A stretch of DNA of 64,000 nucleotides from Streptomyces xanthophaeus. Lineage in GTDB: Bacteria; Actinomycetota; Actinomycetes; Streptomycetales; Streptomycetaceae. Every line of letters begins with the position of its first letter. Position 1 is the stretch's first letter. The notes beneath the pieces are model-generated. The model was not told the origin of the DNA. It saw only the letters and a list, made by a program, of their open reading frames with translations, and ran no database searches. Shown one piece after another: positions 11,736 to 19,978 of the stretch. A program made the position numbers and the translations under genes. Location: the NCBI RefSeq assembly GCF_030440515.1, contig NZ_CP076543.1, positions 2,046,001 to 2,110,000 on the forward strand, in the 5' to 3' direction.

Positions 11736-12725
11736 GTGCCGAAGATCGACATCGAGGCCTACGCCAAGGGGGTGCTCGACGGGAAGCGCGCGTTCGTCGC
11801 GCGGGCGATCACTCTCGTCGAGTCCACCCTGCCGGCTCACCGGGTGCTGGCGCAGGGCCTGTTGACGGAGCTGCTGCCGCACGCGGGCCGGGCCCGCCGG
11901 ATCGGCATCAGCGGCGTGCCGGGGGTGGGCAAGTCCACCTTCATCGACGCGTTCGGCACGATGCTGACGGGACTGGGCCACCGGGTGGCGGTCCTCGCGG
12001 TGGACCCCTCGTCGACGCGCACGGGCGGCTCCATCCTGGGTGACAAGACCCGGATGGAGCGGCTGTCGGTGGATCCGGCGGCGTTCGTGCGGCCGTCGCC
12101 GTCGGCGGGCACGCTGGGCGGGGTCGCCAAGGCCACCCGAGAGTCGATGATCGTGATGGAGGCGGCGGGCTACGACGTGGTCCTCGTCGAGACGGTCGGC
12201 GTGGGCCAGTCGGAGACCACGGTGGCGGGGATGGTCGACTCCTTCCTGCTGCTGTCCCTGGCCCGTACGGGCGACCAGCTGCAGGGCATCAAGAAGGGTG
12301 TCCTGGAGCTGGCCGACGTCCTGGCGGTGAACAAGGCGGACGGCCCGCACGAGCGGGACGCGAAGGCCGCGGCCCGGGAACTGTCGGGCGCGCTGCGGCT
12401 GATGCACCCGGTGGACGCGGCCTGGACGCCACCGGTCCTGACGTGCAGCGCGCGGGAGTCGACCGGGCTGGACGAGGTGTGGAGCCGGCTGGAGCAGCAC
12501 CGGACCCTGCTGGACGCGGGGGGCCGGCTGGCGGCGAAGCGGGCGGCGCAGCAGGTGGAGTGGACCTGGTCCATGGTCCGCGACGAGCTGCTGGAACGCC
12601 TGCGGGCGGACCCGGCGGTACGGGACCTCGCGCCGGGCCTGGAGTCCGCGGTGCGGGCGGGCACGGTGACCCCGACGTCGGCGGCGGACCGCATCCTGAC
12701 GGCGTTCGGGAACGCGGGGATCTGA
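11736..12725 (+). CDS. meaB: MeaB/ArgK-type GTPase, methylmalonyl-CoA mutase chaperone
   Basis: A 329-aa G3E P-loop GTPase. Walker A GVPGVGKST near residue 63; switch region DKTRMERLSVDPAAFVRPSPS; G3 as VLVETVGVGQSE; G4 NKADG; G5-like CSARESTGLDEVW. MeaB proteins load and protect adenosylcobalamin on MutAB, and the location directly after mutB supports this role rather than the old 'ArgK transport kinase' label. Start is GTG, 10 nt after the mutB stop, preceded by GGCGG. Confidence 0.95.
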   Translation: MPKIDIEAYAKGVLDGKRAFVARAITLVESTLPAHRVLAQGLLTELLPHAGRARRIGISGVPGVGKSTFIDAFGTMLTGLGHRVAVLAVDPSSTRTGGSILGDKTRMERLSVDPAAFVRPSPSAGTLGGVAKATRESMIVMEAAGYDVVLVETVGVGQSETTVAGMVDSFLLLSLARTGDQLQGIKKGVLELADVLAVNKADGPHERDAKAAARELSGALRLMHPVDAAWTPPVLTCSARESTGLDEVWSRLEQHRTLLDAGGRLAAKRAAQQVEWTWSMVRDELLERLRADPAVRDLAPGLESAVRAGTVTPTSAADRILTAFGNAGI

Positions 12726-12738
12726 CGGCGGGACGGCG

Positions 12739-12763
12739 GGACGGCGCCCGGTGGGCGCCGTCC
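12739..12763. terminator. Bidirectional terminator-like hairpin between meaB and the NACHT gene
   Basis: Perfect 11-bp arms GGACGGCGCCC / GGGCGCCGTCC with a 3-nt loop lie between convergent stops. No U-tract is present, as is common in high-GC actinobacteria. Confidence 0.75.
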
Positions 12764-12765
12764 GG

Positions 12766-15700
12766 TCAGTCGTACCGCAGCCACACCGACGGCGGCAGCA
12801 GCTCCGCGCCGCTGATGGTGCCGGTACCGACGAAGATGCGGACCGCCTGGAGTTCGGGCAGTTCCGCGAGCGGCGCGATGTCCAGGTTCCCCTTCGAGGT
12901 CATGTCGAGGAGGAACAACCGCGTCAGTCGGGGGAATGCTGCGGGCAGTAGGAGGATCGCCGACCGCATGTCCTCTTCCTCATCTCCGAGAAGGGTCAGA
13001 CCGGTGACGGAGGTCAGCCTCGCGTCCGCCGGGAGGGACGCGAAGGAACTCGTGGGCACCTTGAGGTGGGCGAGCGCGTTCAGCGCTCGGACCTCCCGCC
13101 AGTCGGCTTCCGAGGCAGGACCGGTCGCCTCGGTGAATCCGAGCACCGTCAGCCCGGGGAACGCGCCGAGACCTTCGAGCCCCCGGGGAGAGGTCGTGTC
13201 GCCGGACACGACCAGCTCGTGCAAGGGGGCATGGGCGGGCAGGACCTGTGTGGACCAGCGCGTGCCGGTCTCCCCGTAGATGCTGAAGGATGTCAGCTGC
13301 TCGAGCTGTGCCACCGGACTCAGGTCGAGGTCCGGCGCGGCACTCTCGAGGTCCAGTCTCCTGACCGGCAGGCCGCCGAGGCCGGAGATGTCCGTCAGCT
13401 GCGGGCAGCCTTTGATCGCGACGGACTCCAGGGTGGACTGTTCGCGCAGGAAGTCCAGATCCGACACCCGGTCGTGCGTGAGCGCGAGGTCCGTCAGACC
13501 GTGCCGTCGCACGTAGTGGGACAGTGCGTCAAGGGACACACGGTGCCTGACGTCCAAGCGGTGCGGCGGGGAGTCCAGCCGGGCCAGCTCGCGCAGTTGG
13601 GCATCGGAGCTGACGATGTAGAGGAGACCGGTCGGATCCAGGTGCGCGATCACCTCCTCGGCATAGGTCCCGCATTCGAAGCGCGACCATGCCCACAGGA
13701 GATACGAACGGACCCGGAGCCGGGGGTGCGTGGCGAACCGTGCGAGGAAGGGCATCGCGGCGTCCGATTTCACGTGCGAGGCCGCGACCACCACCTGGTA
13801 CGCGCTCTCGTGGTCGAGCCCCTCGGGGCCCGGGAGGAGGCCCAGCACCAGTCGGCCGACCTCCGCAAGGGCGCATGCCTGGGTCCAGTCCGACGGCGGG
13901 ACGAGGGCGGCGGTGCGTTCTTCCACGGCCGCGCGGGTGCCGGGGTCGATGCTGCTCGTGTCCTCCAGGCAAGCGGCGGCGAGCAGATGGAGCCGGGCCC
14001 GGGCGCGCTTGTCGGTGGAGGCGTCCCCCCGCTCGAGGAGGTCGCGCAGCAGCGTGACGCGCTCGGCGGGGCGGGCGAGGGCGACCGCCATCCGGATGAC
14101 GTCCTCCCACTGGTCGTCGTCGGCGTGGGAGATGAGCATGCCGAAGTCGCCCTCCTCCACCGCGGCCCGCGCACCGAGGAAGTCCTGGAAGGTGCGGTGG
14201 ACGAAGTCCACCGTGCCGGGCGCCGGTTGCCGCAGGAGTCCGGTGCGCCGGAGGAGGTACTCGAAGACCTCGGGTGCTCCGCCCAGGGCGGCCGCCTCCG
14301 GGACCGAGGGCAGCGCCCTGGCGATGACGTCCTCGGCGCGGGAACGGTCCATGGCCGTGCGACCGTTCTTGGCCAGCCAGTACGCGAGCCTCTGCAACAG
14401 GTCGAGCTGGGGTTCCTCCCGCAGATCCGGGCCTTCCAGGTCCCGTTCCCGGTCGCGGCGGCCCAGCAGCATGGAGAGGGCCGCCTCGTAGAGGTCCTTG
14501 CGGCCGTGCGGGAGGTAGCCGCGCCGGTCCCGGTGCAGGGCGCAGATCAGCCCGCACATCAAGGGGGTGGTGGCCAGGCGGCCGAGGTCCGCTCTGGTCC
14601 GCACCGCGGTGAGCAGCTGGGACTCGTACGTGCGCAGGTCCGCGTCGTCCGCACCGCCGTCACGCGCCGCGGCGTACCACCGCTGGATGAAGGTGGCGAT
14701 GTCCGAGGGAGTCATGGCCGACAGCGTCAGTTCGGTGAAGTCCTCGTCGGCGAGCCACTGCGCCCCCACGGCGGAGGGGCGCGAGGTCACGAGCCACCGG
14801 TTGTCGCCGTCGTAGGTGTCCATCAGATCCCGCAGCCAGCCGCGGGTGCGCTCCCGTTCCGCATCGGGGATCTCGTCGATGCCGTCGACGAGGACGAGAC
14901 CCCGACCCGCCATGAGGACGCGGTGGGCCCAGCCGTCGGGCTGGGAGGACCCGAGCGGACAGCCCACGGCTGTCAGGAAGTCGCGGGGAGCGGGCAGCCG
15001 CTCGCCGTGGCGGGTCAGGGTGCGCAGCGGCAGGACGAAGGGGATGCGGTCGTAGAGGTACTCCATCTGCGGGGAGAGGTTCCGGCAGGCGGCGGTGACG
15101 GCCAGCCACTGCACCAGGGTGGTCTTGCCGGAACCGGCTTCCCCGCGCAGCAGGACGCGGTGGCCGCCGGCCAGGGCCTGATCCGCGGGCAGGGCGTGCC
15201 GGGGAGCGGCGGCGAGCCACTGCAGGAGTGCGGTCCGTCCGGAGCGGGCACCGCCGCGCAGGAGGACGCGGGAGCCGCCGGCCAGGGCCTGACCGGCGGA
15301 CAGGTGAGCGGCGTCCGTGCCGCGGTCGTTCAGCCACCGGTGCCACGTCACCGGCGTCGCCTCCAGGCTCAGGTAGGCCGCGTCCAGCGGCCACCGCGCG
15401 GGCGAGCTGCCGAGGTCGATCCCGTAGATGGTCAGCTTGCCGTGCTTCTTCTGCACGTACGGGAGGTACAGCTGCTCGAACGCGGCGTCCTCGGCTCCGG
15501 GCAGCGGATCGCGGCGGATCAGTTCGTCGACCTTGGCCGTCAGTTCGGCGATCCCGCGGGTCTGTTCCACCAGGGCGTGGGCCACGAAGGTCGAGCGCTG
15601 CGTGAAGAACTGCAGGATGTGCAGGCAGGCCGCGTCGACGAGCCGCTCGTAGAAGTACGTGGCGTCGGAGCCGAGTTCCCGCTCGGGGCGGCCGCTCACG

Positions 15701-16056
15701 GCGCGCAGCTCGCGGGCGAAGGCCGCGGAGCCGAGGCGGACGGCGTCCAGGTCGGTCATCGTCAGCTCGCCGAGGCCCCGCAGGGTCTGCGCGAGGGCGT
15801 CGGTGACGGCCTGCTGTTCGTCGGTGGCGATCGGGCGCTCGCCGGTGCGCAGGGCCTGTTCCACGAGTTTGGCGGCCAGCGTGCCGAGATCGGCTTCGGT
15901 GAGCGAGCGCTTCTCGCCCGTGAAGGACACGTGGCCCGAAATGCGGATCGGCCGGTCGACGAGGCCCGCCCCGCCGCCCTCGCTGACGAACAGCTTCCTG
16001 ACGAGGGGCGCTACGGCAGCCGAGGCCAGCCGGATTCCGATGGTCCCGGGCTCCAT
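12766..16056 (-). CDS. NACHT-domain (NLR-like) STAND ATPase with leucine-rich-repeat-like C-terminus
   Basis: A 1096-aa protein with an N-terminal helical effector/regulatory region (MEPGTIGIRLASAAVAPLVRK, typical of bacterial NACHT N-terminal helical domains). The NACHT core has Walker A GEAGSGKTTLVQWL near residue 305, Walker B GLVLVDGIDEIPD and sensor WLVTSRPSA. A helical middle follows, then a C-terminal region with LRR-like spacing (LTDLALTHDRVSDLDFL, LTDISGLGGLPVRRLDLE). The ATG at 16056 is chosen because a GGGGGG ribosome-binding site precedes it and the upstream in-frame codons look like promoter sequence. A degenerate second P-loop sits 37 residues before the real one. Some bacterial NACHT proteins are antiphage defence factors; that role is plausible but untested. 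It is 65 nt downstream of ansA on the same strand. Confidence 0.88.
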   Translation of the reverse strand: MEPGTIGIRLASAAVAPLVRKLFVSEGGGAGLVDRPIRISGHVSFTGEKRSLTEADLGTLAAKLVEQALRTGERPIATDEQQAVTDALAQTLRGLGELTMTDLDAVRLGSAAFARELRAVSGRPERELGSDATYFYERLVDAACLHILQFFTQRSTFVAHALVEQTRGIAELTAKVDELIRRDPLPGAEDAAFEQLYLPYVQKKHGKLTIYGIDLGSSPARWPLDAAYLSLEATPVTWHRWLNDRGTDAAHLSAGQALAGGSRVLLRGGARSGRTALLQWLAAAPRHALPADQALAGGHRVLLRGEAGSGKTTLVQWLAVTAACRNLSPQMEYLYDRIPFVLPLRTLTRHGERLPAPRDFLTAVGCPLGSSQPDGWAHRVLMAGRGLVLVDGIDEIPDAERERTRGWLRDLMDTYDGDNRWLVTSRPSAVGAQWLADEDFTELTLSAMTPSDIATFIQRWYAAARDGGADDADLRTYESQLLTAVRTRADLGRLATTPLMCGLICALHRDRRGYLPHGRKDLYEAALSMLLGRRDRERDLEGPDLREEPQLDLLQRLAYWLAKNGRTAMDRSRAEDVIARALPSVPEAAALGGAPEVFEYLLRRTGLLRQPAPGTVDFVHRTFQDFLGARAAVEEGDFGMLISHADDDQWEDVIRMAVALARPAERVTLLRDLLERGDASTDKRARARLHLLAAACLEDTSSIDPGTRAAVEERTAALVPPSDWTQACALAEVGRLVLGLLPGPEGLDHESAYQVVVAASHVKSDAAMPFLARFATHPRLRVRSYLLWAWSRFECGTYAEEVIAHLDPTGLLYIVSSDAQLRELARLDSPPHRLDVRHRVSLDALSHYVRRHGLTDLALTHDRVSDLDFLREQSTLESVAIKGCPQLTDISGLGGLPVRRLDLESAAPDLDLSPVAQLEQLTSFSIYGETGTRWSTQVLPAHAPLHELVVSGDTTSPRGLEGLGAFPGLTVLGFTEATGPASEADWREVRALNALAHLKVPTSSFASLPADARLTSVTGLTLLGDEEEDMRSAILLLPAAFPRLTRLFLLDMTSKGNLDIAPLAELPELQAVRIFVGTGTISGAELLPPSVWLRYD
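15100..15291 (-). repeat. In-frame tandem duplication of the Walker A segment in the NACHT gene
   Basis: Two 81-nt units (15100-15180 and 15211-15291) are offset by 111 nt. They encode QALAGGxRVLLRG...QWLA. The upstream unit (higher coordinates) reads GGARSGRTAL, with the P-loop Lys replaced by Arg; the downstream unit is canonical GEAGSGKTTL. 21 of 27 residues are identical. Confidence 0.9.
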
Positions 16057-16070
16057 GCAACCCCCCGCAG

Positions 16071-16102
16071 CGTAGCGGCCGTTACGCGGATCGTAGCGGC
16101 CG
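16071..16102. promoter_or_regulatory. Near-perfect palindrome with repeated half-site upstream of the NACHT gene
   Basis: CGTAGCGGCCGTTACG (16071-16086) is a 16-bp palindrome with one mismatched pair. Its left half CGTAGCGGCCG recurs at 16092-16102. It lies 15-46 nt before the NACHT start, in the 65-nt gap after ansA, and may be an operator. Confidence 0.4.
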
Positions 16103-16121
16103 CACACGCTGCCCCGGAGGG

Positions 16122-17123
16122 TTACGCCCCGACGAGGACCGAGCCGGGCGCGCCCAGCGCCTCGCGCAGGATGCGGGCCTGCTCGACCTTGTTGTCCGTG
16201 GCGAGGAGGGCGGACAGGACCGCGATGCGGGCCTGGCCGGCGCGCAGGGTGCCGGTCGGGACGGCGCCGGCGGCGACCAGGTCCACCGCGCCGCCGTGCG
16301 TGTAGATCTCGGTGACCGGTCCGGCCATGACACGGGTGGTCAGCGCGACCAGGACCCCGCGGCCGACGGCGGCGCGGACGGCCTCCACGATCTCCGGGGT
16401 GGCGTTGCCCGCGCCGGTCCCGACGAGGACGATGCCGCGCGCGCCGGCCTCGACGGCGGCGTTCAGCAGGACCGGGTCGCCGTCGGCGTGGTGCACCACC
16501 ACGTCCACGCGCGGCGGGAGTTCGGGCATCGCGGGCAGCGGGAGCGGCGCCGGGCGCTGCGGGGTGCGCAGGATGGTGACCTTGCCGAAGCCGATCTTCC
16601 CGAAGAGTTCCTTCGAGGGGTCGGCGAACGCGTCCAGCTCCACGGCCTGGGTCTTCACGGTGCCGCGGGCGGAGTGCACCCGTCCGGCGAAGGCGATCAG
16701 CACGCCGAGCCCGCGCGTGTTCGCGGCGGTGAGCAGGGCGTCGTAGAGGTTCCCCGGGCCGTCCCCGTCGGCGGTGCCCATGGGGCGCTGCGAGCCGGTG
16801 AAGACCACGGAGCGCGGGTCGTGGTGGTGGAGGTCGAGGAGGAACGCCGACTCCTCCAGGGTGTCGGTGCCGTGCGTGACGACGATGCCGTCCACGCCGG
16901 GGTCGGCGAGCACCTCGTGCACGGTGCGGAGCAGGGTGAGCTGGTGTGCGGTGGTGAGTCGCGGGCTGTTCACGCTGAACAGGTCGACCAGTTCGACGGT
17001 GATGCCCTCGGGAAGTGGTGCGGTGGCGATCACCTCGTTCCCGTCGGCGTCCGCTGCGAAGCCGGAACCCTGCCAGCGGCTGGCTATCGTCCCGCCGGTG
17101 CTGATCACGACGATCCGTCCCAT
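16122..17123 (-). CDS. ansA: L-asparaginase
   Basis: A 333-aa cytoplasmic asparaginase hydrolysing L-Asn to Asp and ammonia. Both catalytic triads are visible: the first Thr in STGGTIAS at the N-terminus and the second Thr/Asp in VVTHGTDTLEESAF near residue 90. The family segment VVFTGSQRPMGTADGDGPGNL is intact. There is no signal peptide, suggesting a type I-like cytosolic enzyme. The gene is divergent from an Lrp/AsnC-family regulator, a classic arrangement implying local control by amino acid supply. Confidence 0.93.
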   Translation of the reverse strand: MGRIVVISTGGTIASRWQGSGFAADADGNEVIATAPLPEGITVELVDLFSVNSPRLTTAHQLTLLRTVHEVLADPGVDGIVVTHGTDTLEESAFLLDLHHHDPRSVVFTGSQRPMGTADGDGPGNLYDALLTAANTRGLGVLIAFAGRVHSARGTVKTQAVELDAFADPSKELFGKIGFGKVTILRTPQRPAPLPLPAMPELPPRVDVVVHHADGDPVLLNAAVEAGARGIVLVGTGAGNATPEIVEAVRAAVGRGVLVALTTRVMAGPVTEIYTHGGAVDLVAAGAVPTGTLRAGQARIAVLSALLATDNKVEQARILREALGAPGSVLVGA

Positions 17124-17274
17124 CGGCCGTGGCCGCCCTTCACTCGTGTCACTCGTGTCACTCGTACGTCACTCGTACATATGTACTCAAAGCAGCAATG
17201 ATAGAGCGATCCAGGCGCAATGTGATTGCGTTTTCCCTCAGGCCCGTTCATAAACGCTGGGTGATAATTGCGCC
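17124..17274. promoter_or_regulatory. Divergent ansA / Lrp-AsnC control region with repeats
   Basis: This 151-nt gap holds four copies of TCACTCGT (within about 17142-17176) and a perfect 12-bp palindrome GTACATATGTAC (17175-17186). Near the regulator, GATAAT (17263-17268) ends 6 nt before its ATG, with no Shine-Dalgarno sequence, so its mRNA may be leaderless. The repeats and palindrome are candidate binding sites for the adjacent Lrp-type protein. Confidence 0.55.
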
Positions 17275-17733
17275 ATGGACGCCATTGACCGAGATATCTT
17301 GCGCGAGCTCCAGGCCGACGGCCGCCTGAGCAACCAGGAACTCGCCCAGCGGGTGGGACTGACCCCCTCCCCCTGCATGCGCCGGGTGCGCCAGCTGGAA
17401 CAGGACGGGGTGATCCAGGGCTACCGCGCCGTGATCTCCCCCGAGGCGGTGGACCGCGGCTTCGAGGTGCTCGTCTCGGTCGAGGTGCGCCGCGACCGGG
17501 AGGCGGTCGAGGCCTTCGAGGCGGCCCTGCAGGACATCCCGGACGTCATCGAGGCCTACCGCCTCTTCGGCAGCCCCGGCTGCCTGCTGCGCATCGCGGT
17601 CGCCGACCTGCGGGCCTACGAGCGCCTGTGGATCGAGAAGCTGACGGCCCTCACCGGTATCACCGAGGTCAACTCGCAGATCATCATGAAGCGCGTCAAG
17701 GAACCGAACGGCCTGCCCGTCGACTTCCGCTGA
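17275..17733 (+). CDS. Lrp/AsnC-family transcriptional regulator
   Basis: A 152-aa protein with an N-terminal AsnC-type helix-turn-helix (DAIDRDILRELQADGRLSNQELAQRVGLTPSPCMRRVRQLE) and a C-terminal RAM/ligand-binding domain with the GSPGCLLRIAVADLRAYE core. Family members form octamers and sense amino acids. Given divergence from asparaginase, control of ansA in response to Asn/Asp is likely. The length is standard. Start ATG at 17275 lacks a ribosome-binding site but has a -10-like GATAAT immediately upstream. Confidence 0.93.
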   Translation: MDAIDRDILRELQADGRLSNQELAQRVGLTPSPCMRRVRQLEQDGVIQGYRAVISPEAVDRGFEVLVSVEVRRDREAVEAFEAALQDIPDVIEAYRLFGSPGCLLRIAVADLRAYERLWIEKLTALTGITEVNSQIIMKRVKEPNGLPVDFR

Positions 17734-17766
17734 CACCCGTGAACGACAGGAAGCAGGCAGTACGTC

Positions 17767-19872
17767 ATGAAACCCCTCGGTACCGGTGACCCGGTCCGGC
17801 TCGGCCCCTACCGCGTCCTCGGCGTCCTCGGCGAAGGCGGCATGGGCAAGGTGTACTTCGGCCGGGACGACAGCGGCCGGGCCGCGGCCGTCAAGGTGCT
17901 GCTGCCCGAGCTCGCGCACGACCCGCACCTCGCCCAGCGCTTCCTGCGCGAGGCGCACACCGCCCAGGCGGTCACCAGCGGCGGCGTCGCCCGGGTCCTG
18001 GACGCACGGGCCGAGGACACCGGCAGCCGGCCCTGGATCGCCACCGAGTTCCTGTCCGGCCCCACCCTCGACGACGCCGTGCACCGGTACGGGCCGTTCG
18101 GAGCCGACGGCGTACGCGCCCTCGCCGCCTCCCTCGCCGCCACCCTGCGGGACATCCACGCGGCCGGTCTGGTGCACCGCGACCTGAAGCCGGCCAACAT
18201 CGTGCTCACCGCCGCGGGACCGCGCGTCATCGACTTCGGCATCGCACGCCCCGAACACGGGCTGACGCTCACCACCACCGGCCAGGTACCGGTCACCCCC
18301 GGGTACGGCGCTCCGGAGCAGGTGCTCGGCCGGCGCGTCGGACCGGCCGCGGACGTCTTCTCGCTGGGCGCGGTGCTGGCGTACGCGGCCACCGGACAAC
18401 GCACCTTCGACGGTACGCACGTGGCCGCCGTGCAGTACGAGGTGGTGCACGGGGAGCCGCGGCTGGACGCCGTACCGCCCGAGCTGCGGCAGCTGATCGC
18501 GCCCTGCCTCGCCAAGGACCCCGCGCACCGCCCTTCACCCGGCGAGATCGCGGGCGCGTTCGCCCCGCCGCCGGGCGCCGACCGGGTCTGGCGCACGGGG
18601 CCGCTGGCCCAGGACATCGAACGCCGGGGAGCCGAGGCCGACCGGCAGGCCACGGTCGTGGGGCAGGGCACCGGGAGCGGGCCTTCCCGGAGGCGGCTGC
18701 TGCGCACCGCGCTCGCGGCGGGGGGCGTCCTGGCCGCCTCGGGCGCGGCCGGGGGCACCTGGTGGATGCTGCGCGAGGAGCCGCGCAAGATCCCCGCGGC
18801 CGGAGCGGCCAGGGACGCCGAGCCGCTGTCGATCAACGTCGGCAGGCACGGGACGCCCCCCGGCGAGCTGTGGGGCCCGCTGCCCGTGGCCGCGGGACCG
18901 GTCGACGGCGTGGTCACCGACCCGCTGCCGGTCCTCGACGTGGTCGTCTTCGCGGCCGCGGGCGGCGGCCTCGCGGCCCGTCTGACGACCGACGGCAAGG
19001 AGAAGTGGCGGCTGCCCGGCGTCCGGCCGGCCGCCGGCCTCGTCGGACTGCCGGACAACCGGTTCGCGACCGCGGGATCCGGTGGGGCGCTGCTCAGCTT
19101 CGAGGGCTCCACCAGCAGGCAGGTGTGGTCGGTGGGGGACGCCGACACCGGCCGCATCCTGGCCGCGGACGCGTCGGCGGTCTACCTGGTGACGCGCGGC
19201 GGGAAGCTGCGCGCCGTGGACACGGCCGGGCGCAAGGTCCGCTGGACGGTGCCGCTGCCCGAGGCGGCCGTGAAGGCACCGGGGCCGCGGGCCGCGGTCG
19301 CGAGCGGCCGGCTCGTCGTCTTCGGCGCCGACGGCGATGTCGTCGCCGTCGACACCGCTTCCGGAGCGACGGCCTGGCGGCTCGGCCGCCAGGCGAAGTC
19401 CGCCCTGCAGCCGCTCGTCGTGAAGGACGTCGTCTACCTCGGCGGACGGAGCCTGACGGCCCTGGACATCAGGACGGGCGCCGCGGTGTGGAAGGAAAAG
19501 GAGACCGAGGCCACCGAAGCCCCGCAGTCGGGGGCCGGCGGCTGGGGCCCGGCGGCCTCGTCGGGCGACAGGGTGTTCGCGATGGACGGTACGGCGCTGA
19601 GCCAGGTGTTCACCGAGCTCGGCGGGGCACTCGCGTTGGACCGCAGCGCGAAGGGCCCGGTGCCGCACACTCCCCCGCACGTGGAGGCCGGCGCGCTGTG
19701 GGTCGTGCAGGGGGACGGTCAGGGCGTCTCGGCCCACAACATGGTGAGCGGCCGGCGGTACTGGAACTGGTCGCCCGAATCGCGCGGCCCCTGGGGCATG
19801 TCCGGCGCCGGGAACCGCGTCTTCCTCGTCAACGACGGCAAGCTCACGGCCATGCCCACCGTGGAGAAGTGA
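17767..19872 (+). CDS. Membrane Ser/Thr protein kinase with PQQ-type beta-propeller sensor domain
   Basis: A 701-aa Hanks-type kinase. Kinase domain residues 10-265: Gly loop GEGGMGKVY, catalytic Lys in AAVKVL, HRDLKPAN, DFGIA and APEQ are all intact. A single membrane segment follows at about 310-330 (RRLLRTALAAGGVLAASGA). The C-terminal 370 residues have repeated Trp-docking/PQQ-like blades (GKEKWRLPG, RQVWSVGD, GRKVRWTVPL, GATAWRLG, GAAVWKEK), predicted extracytoplasmic. It probably senses an envelope signal and phosphorylates cytoplasmic targets. It stands 33 nt after the Lrp gene with its own AGGAAG site, and starts a three-gene kinase group. Confidence 0.9.
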   Translation: MKPLGTGDPVRLGPYRVLGVLGEGGMGKVYFGRDDSGRAAAVKVLLPELAHDPHLAQRFLREAHTAQAVTSGGVARVLDARAEDTGSRPWIATEFLSGPTLDDAVHRYGPFGADGVRALAASLAATLRDIHAAGLVHRDLKPANIVLTAAGPRVIDFGIARPEHGLTLTTTGQVPVTPGYGAPEQVLGRRVGPAADVFSLGAVLAYAATGQRTFDGTHVAAVQYEVVHGEPRLDAVPPELRQLIAPCLAKDPAHRPSPGEIAGAFAPPPGADRVWRTGPLAQDIERRGAEADRQATVVGQGTGSGPSRRRLLRTALAAGGVLAASGAAGGTWWMLREEPRKIPAAGAARDAEPLSINVGRHGTPPGELWGPLPVAAGPVDGVVTDPLPVLDVVVFAAAGGGLAARLTTDGKEKWRLPGVRPAAGLVGLPDNRFATAGSGGALLSFEGSTSRQVWSVGDADTGRILAADASAVYLVTRGGKLRAVDTAGRKVRWTVPLPEAAVKAPGPRAAVASGRLVVFGADGDVVAVDTASGATAWRLGRQAKSALQPLVVKDVVYLGGRSLTALDIRTGAAVWKEKETEATEAPQSGAGGWGPAASSGDRVFAMDGTALSQVFTELGGALALDRSAKGPVPHTPPHVEAGALWVVQGDGQGVSAHNMVSGRRYWNWSPESRGPWGMSGAGNRVFLVNDGKLTAMPTVEK

Positions 19873-19978
19873 GGCACGCTCGCGGCCCGTTCCCCCGCAC
19901 CCGGTTCCCGCCCGGTTCAACCGCCCGGGCAGGCACCGCTTAGGCTCGGGGCCGATCAACCGACCCGGGAGAGCGCAC

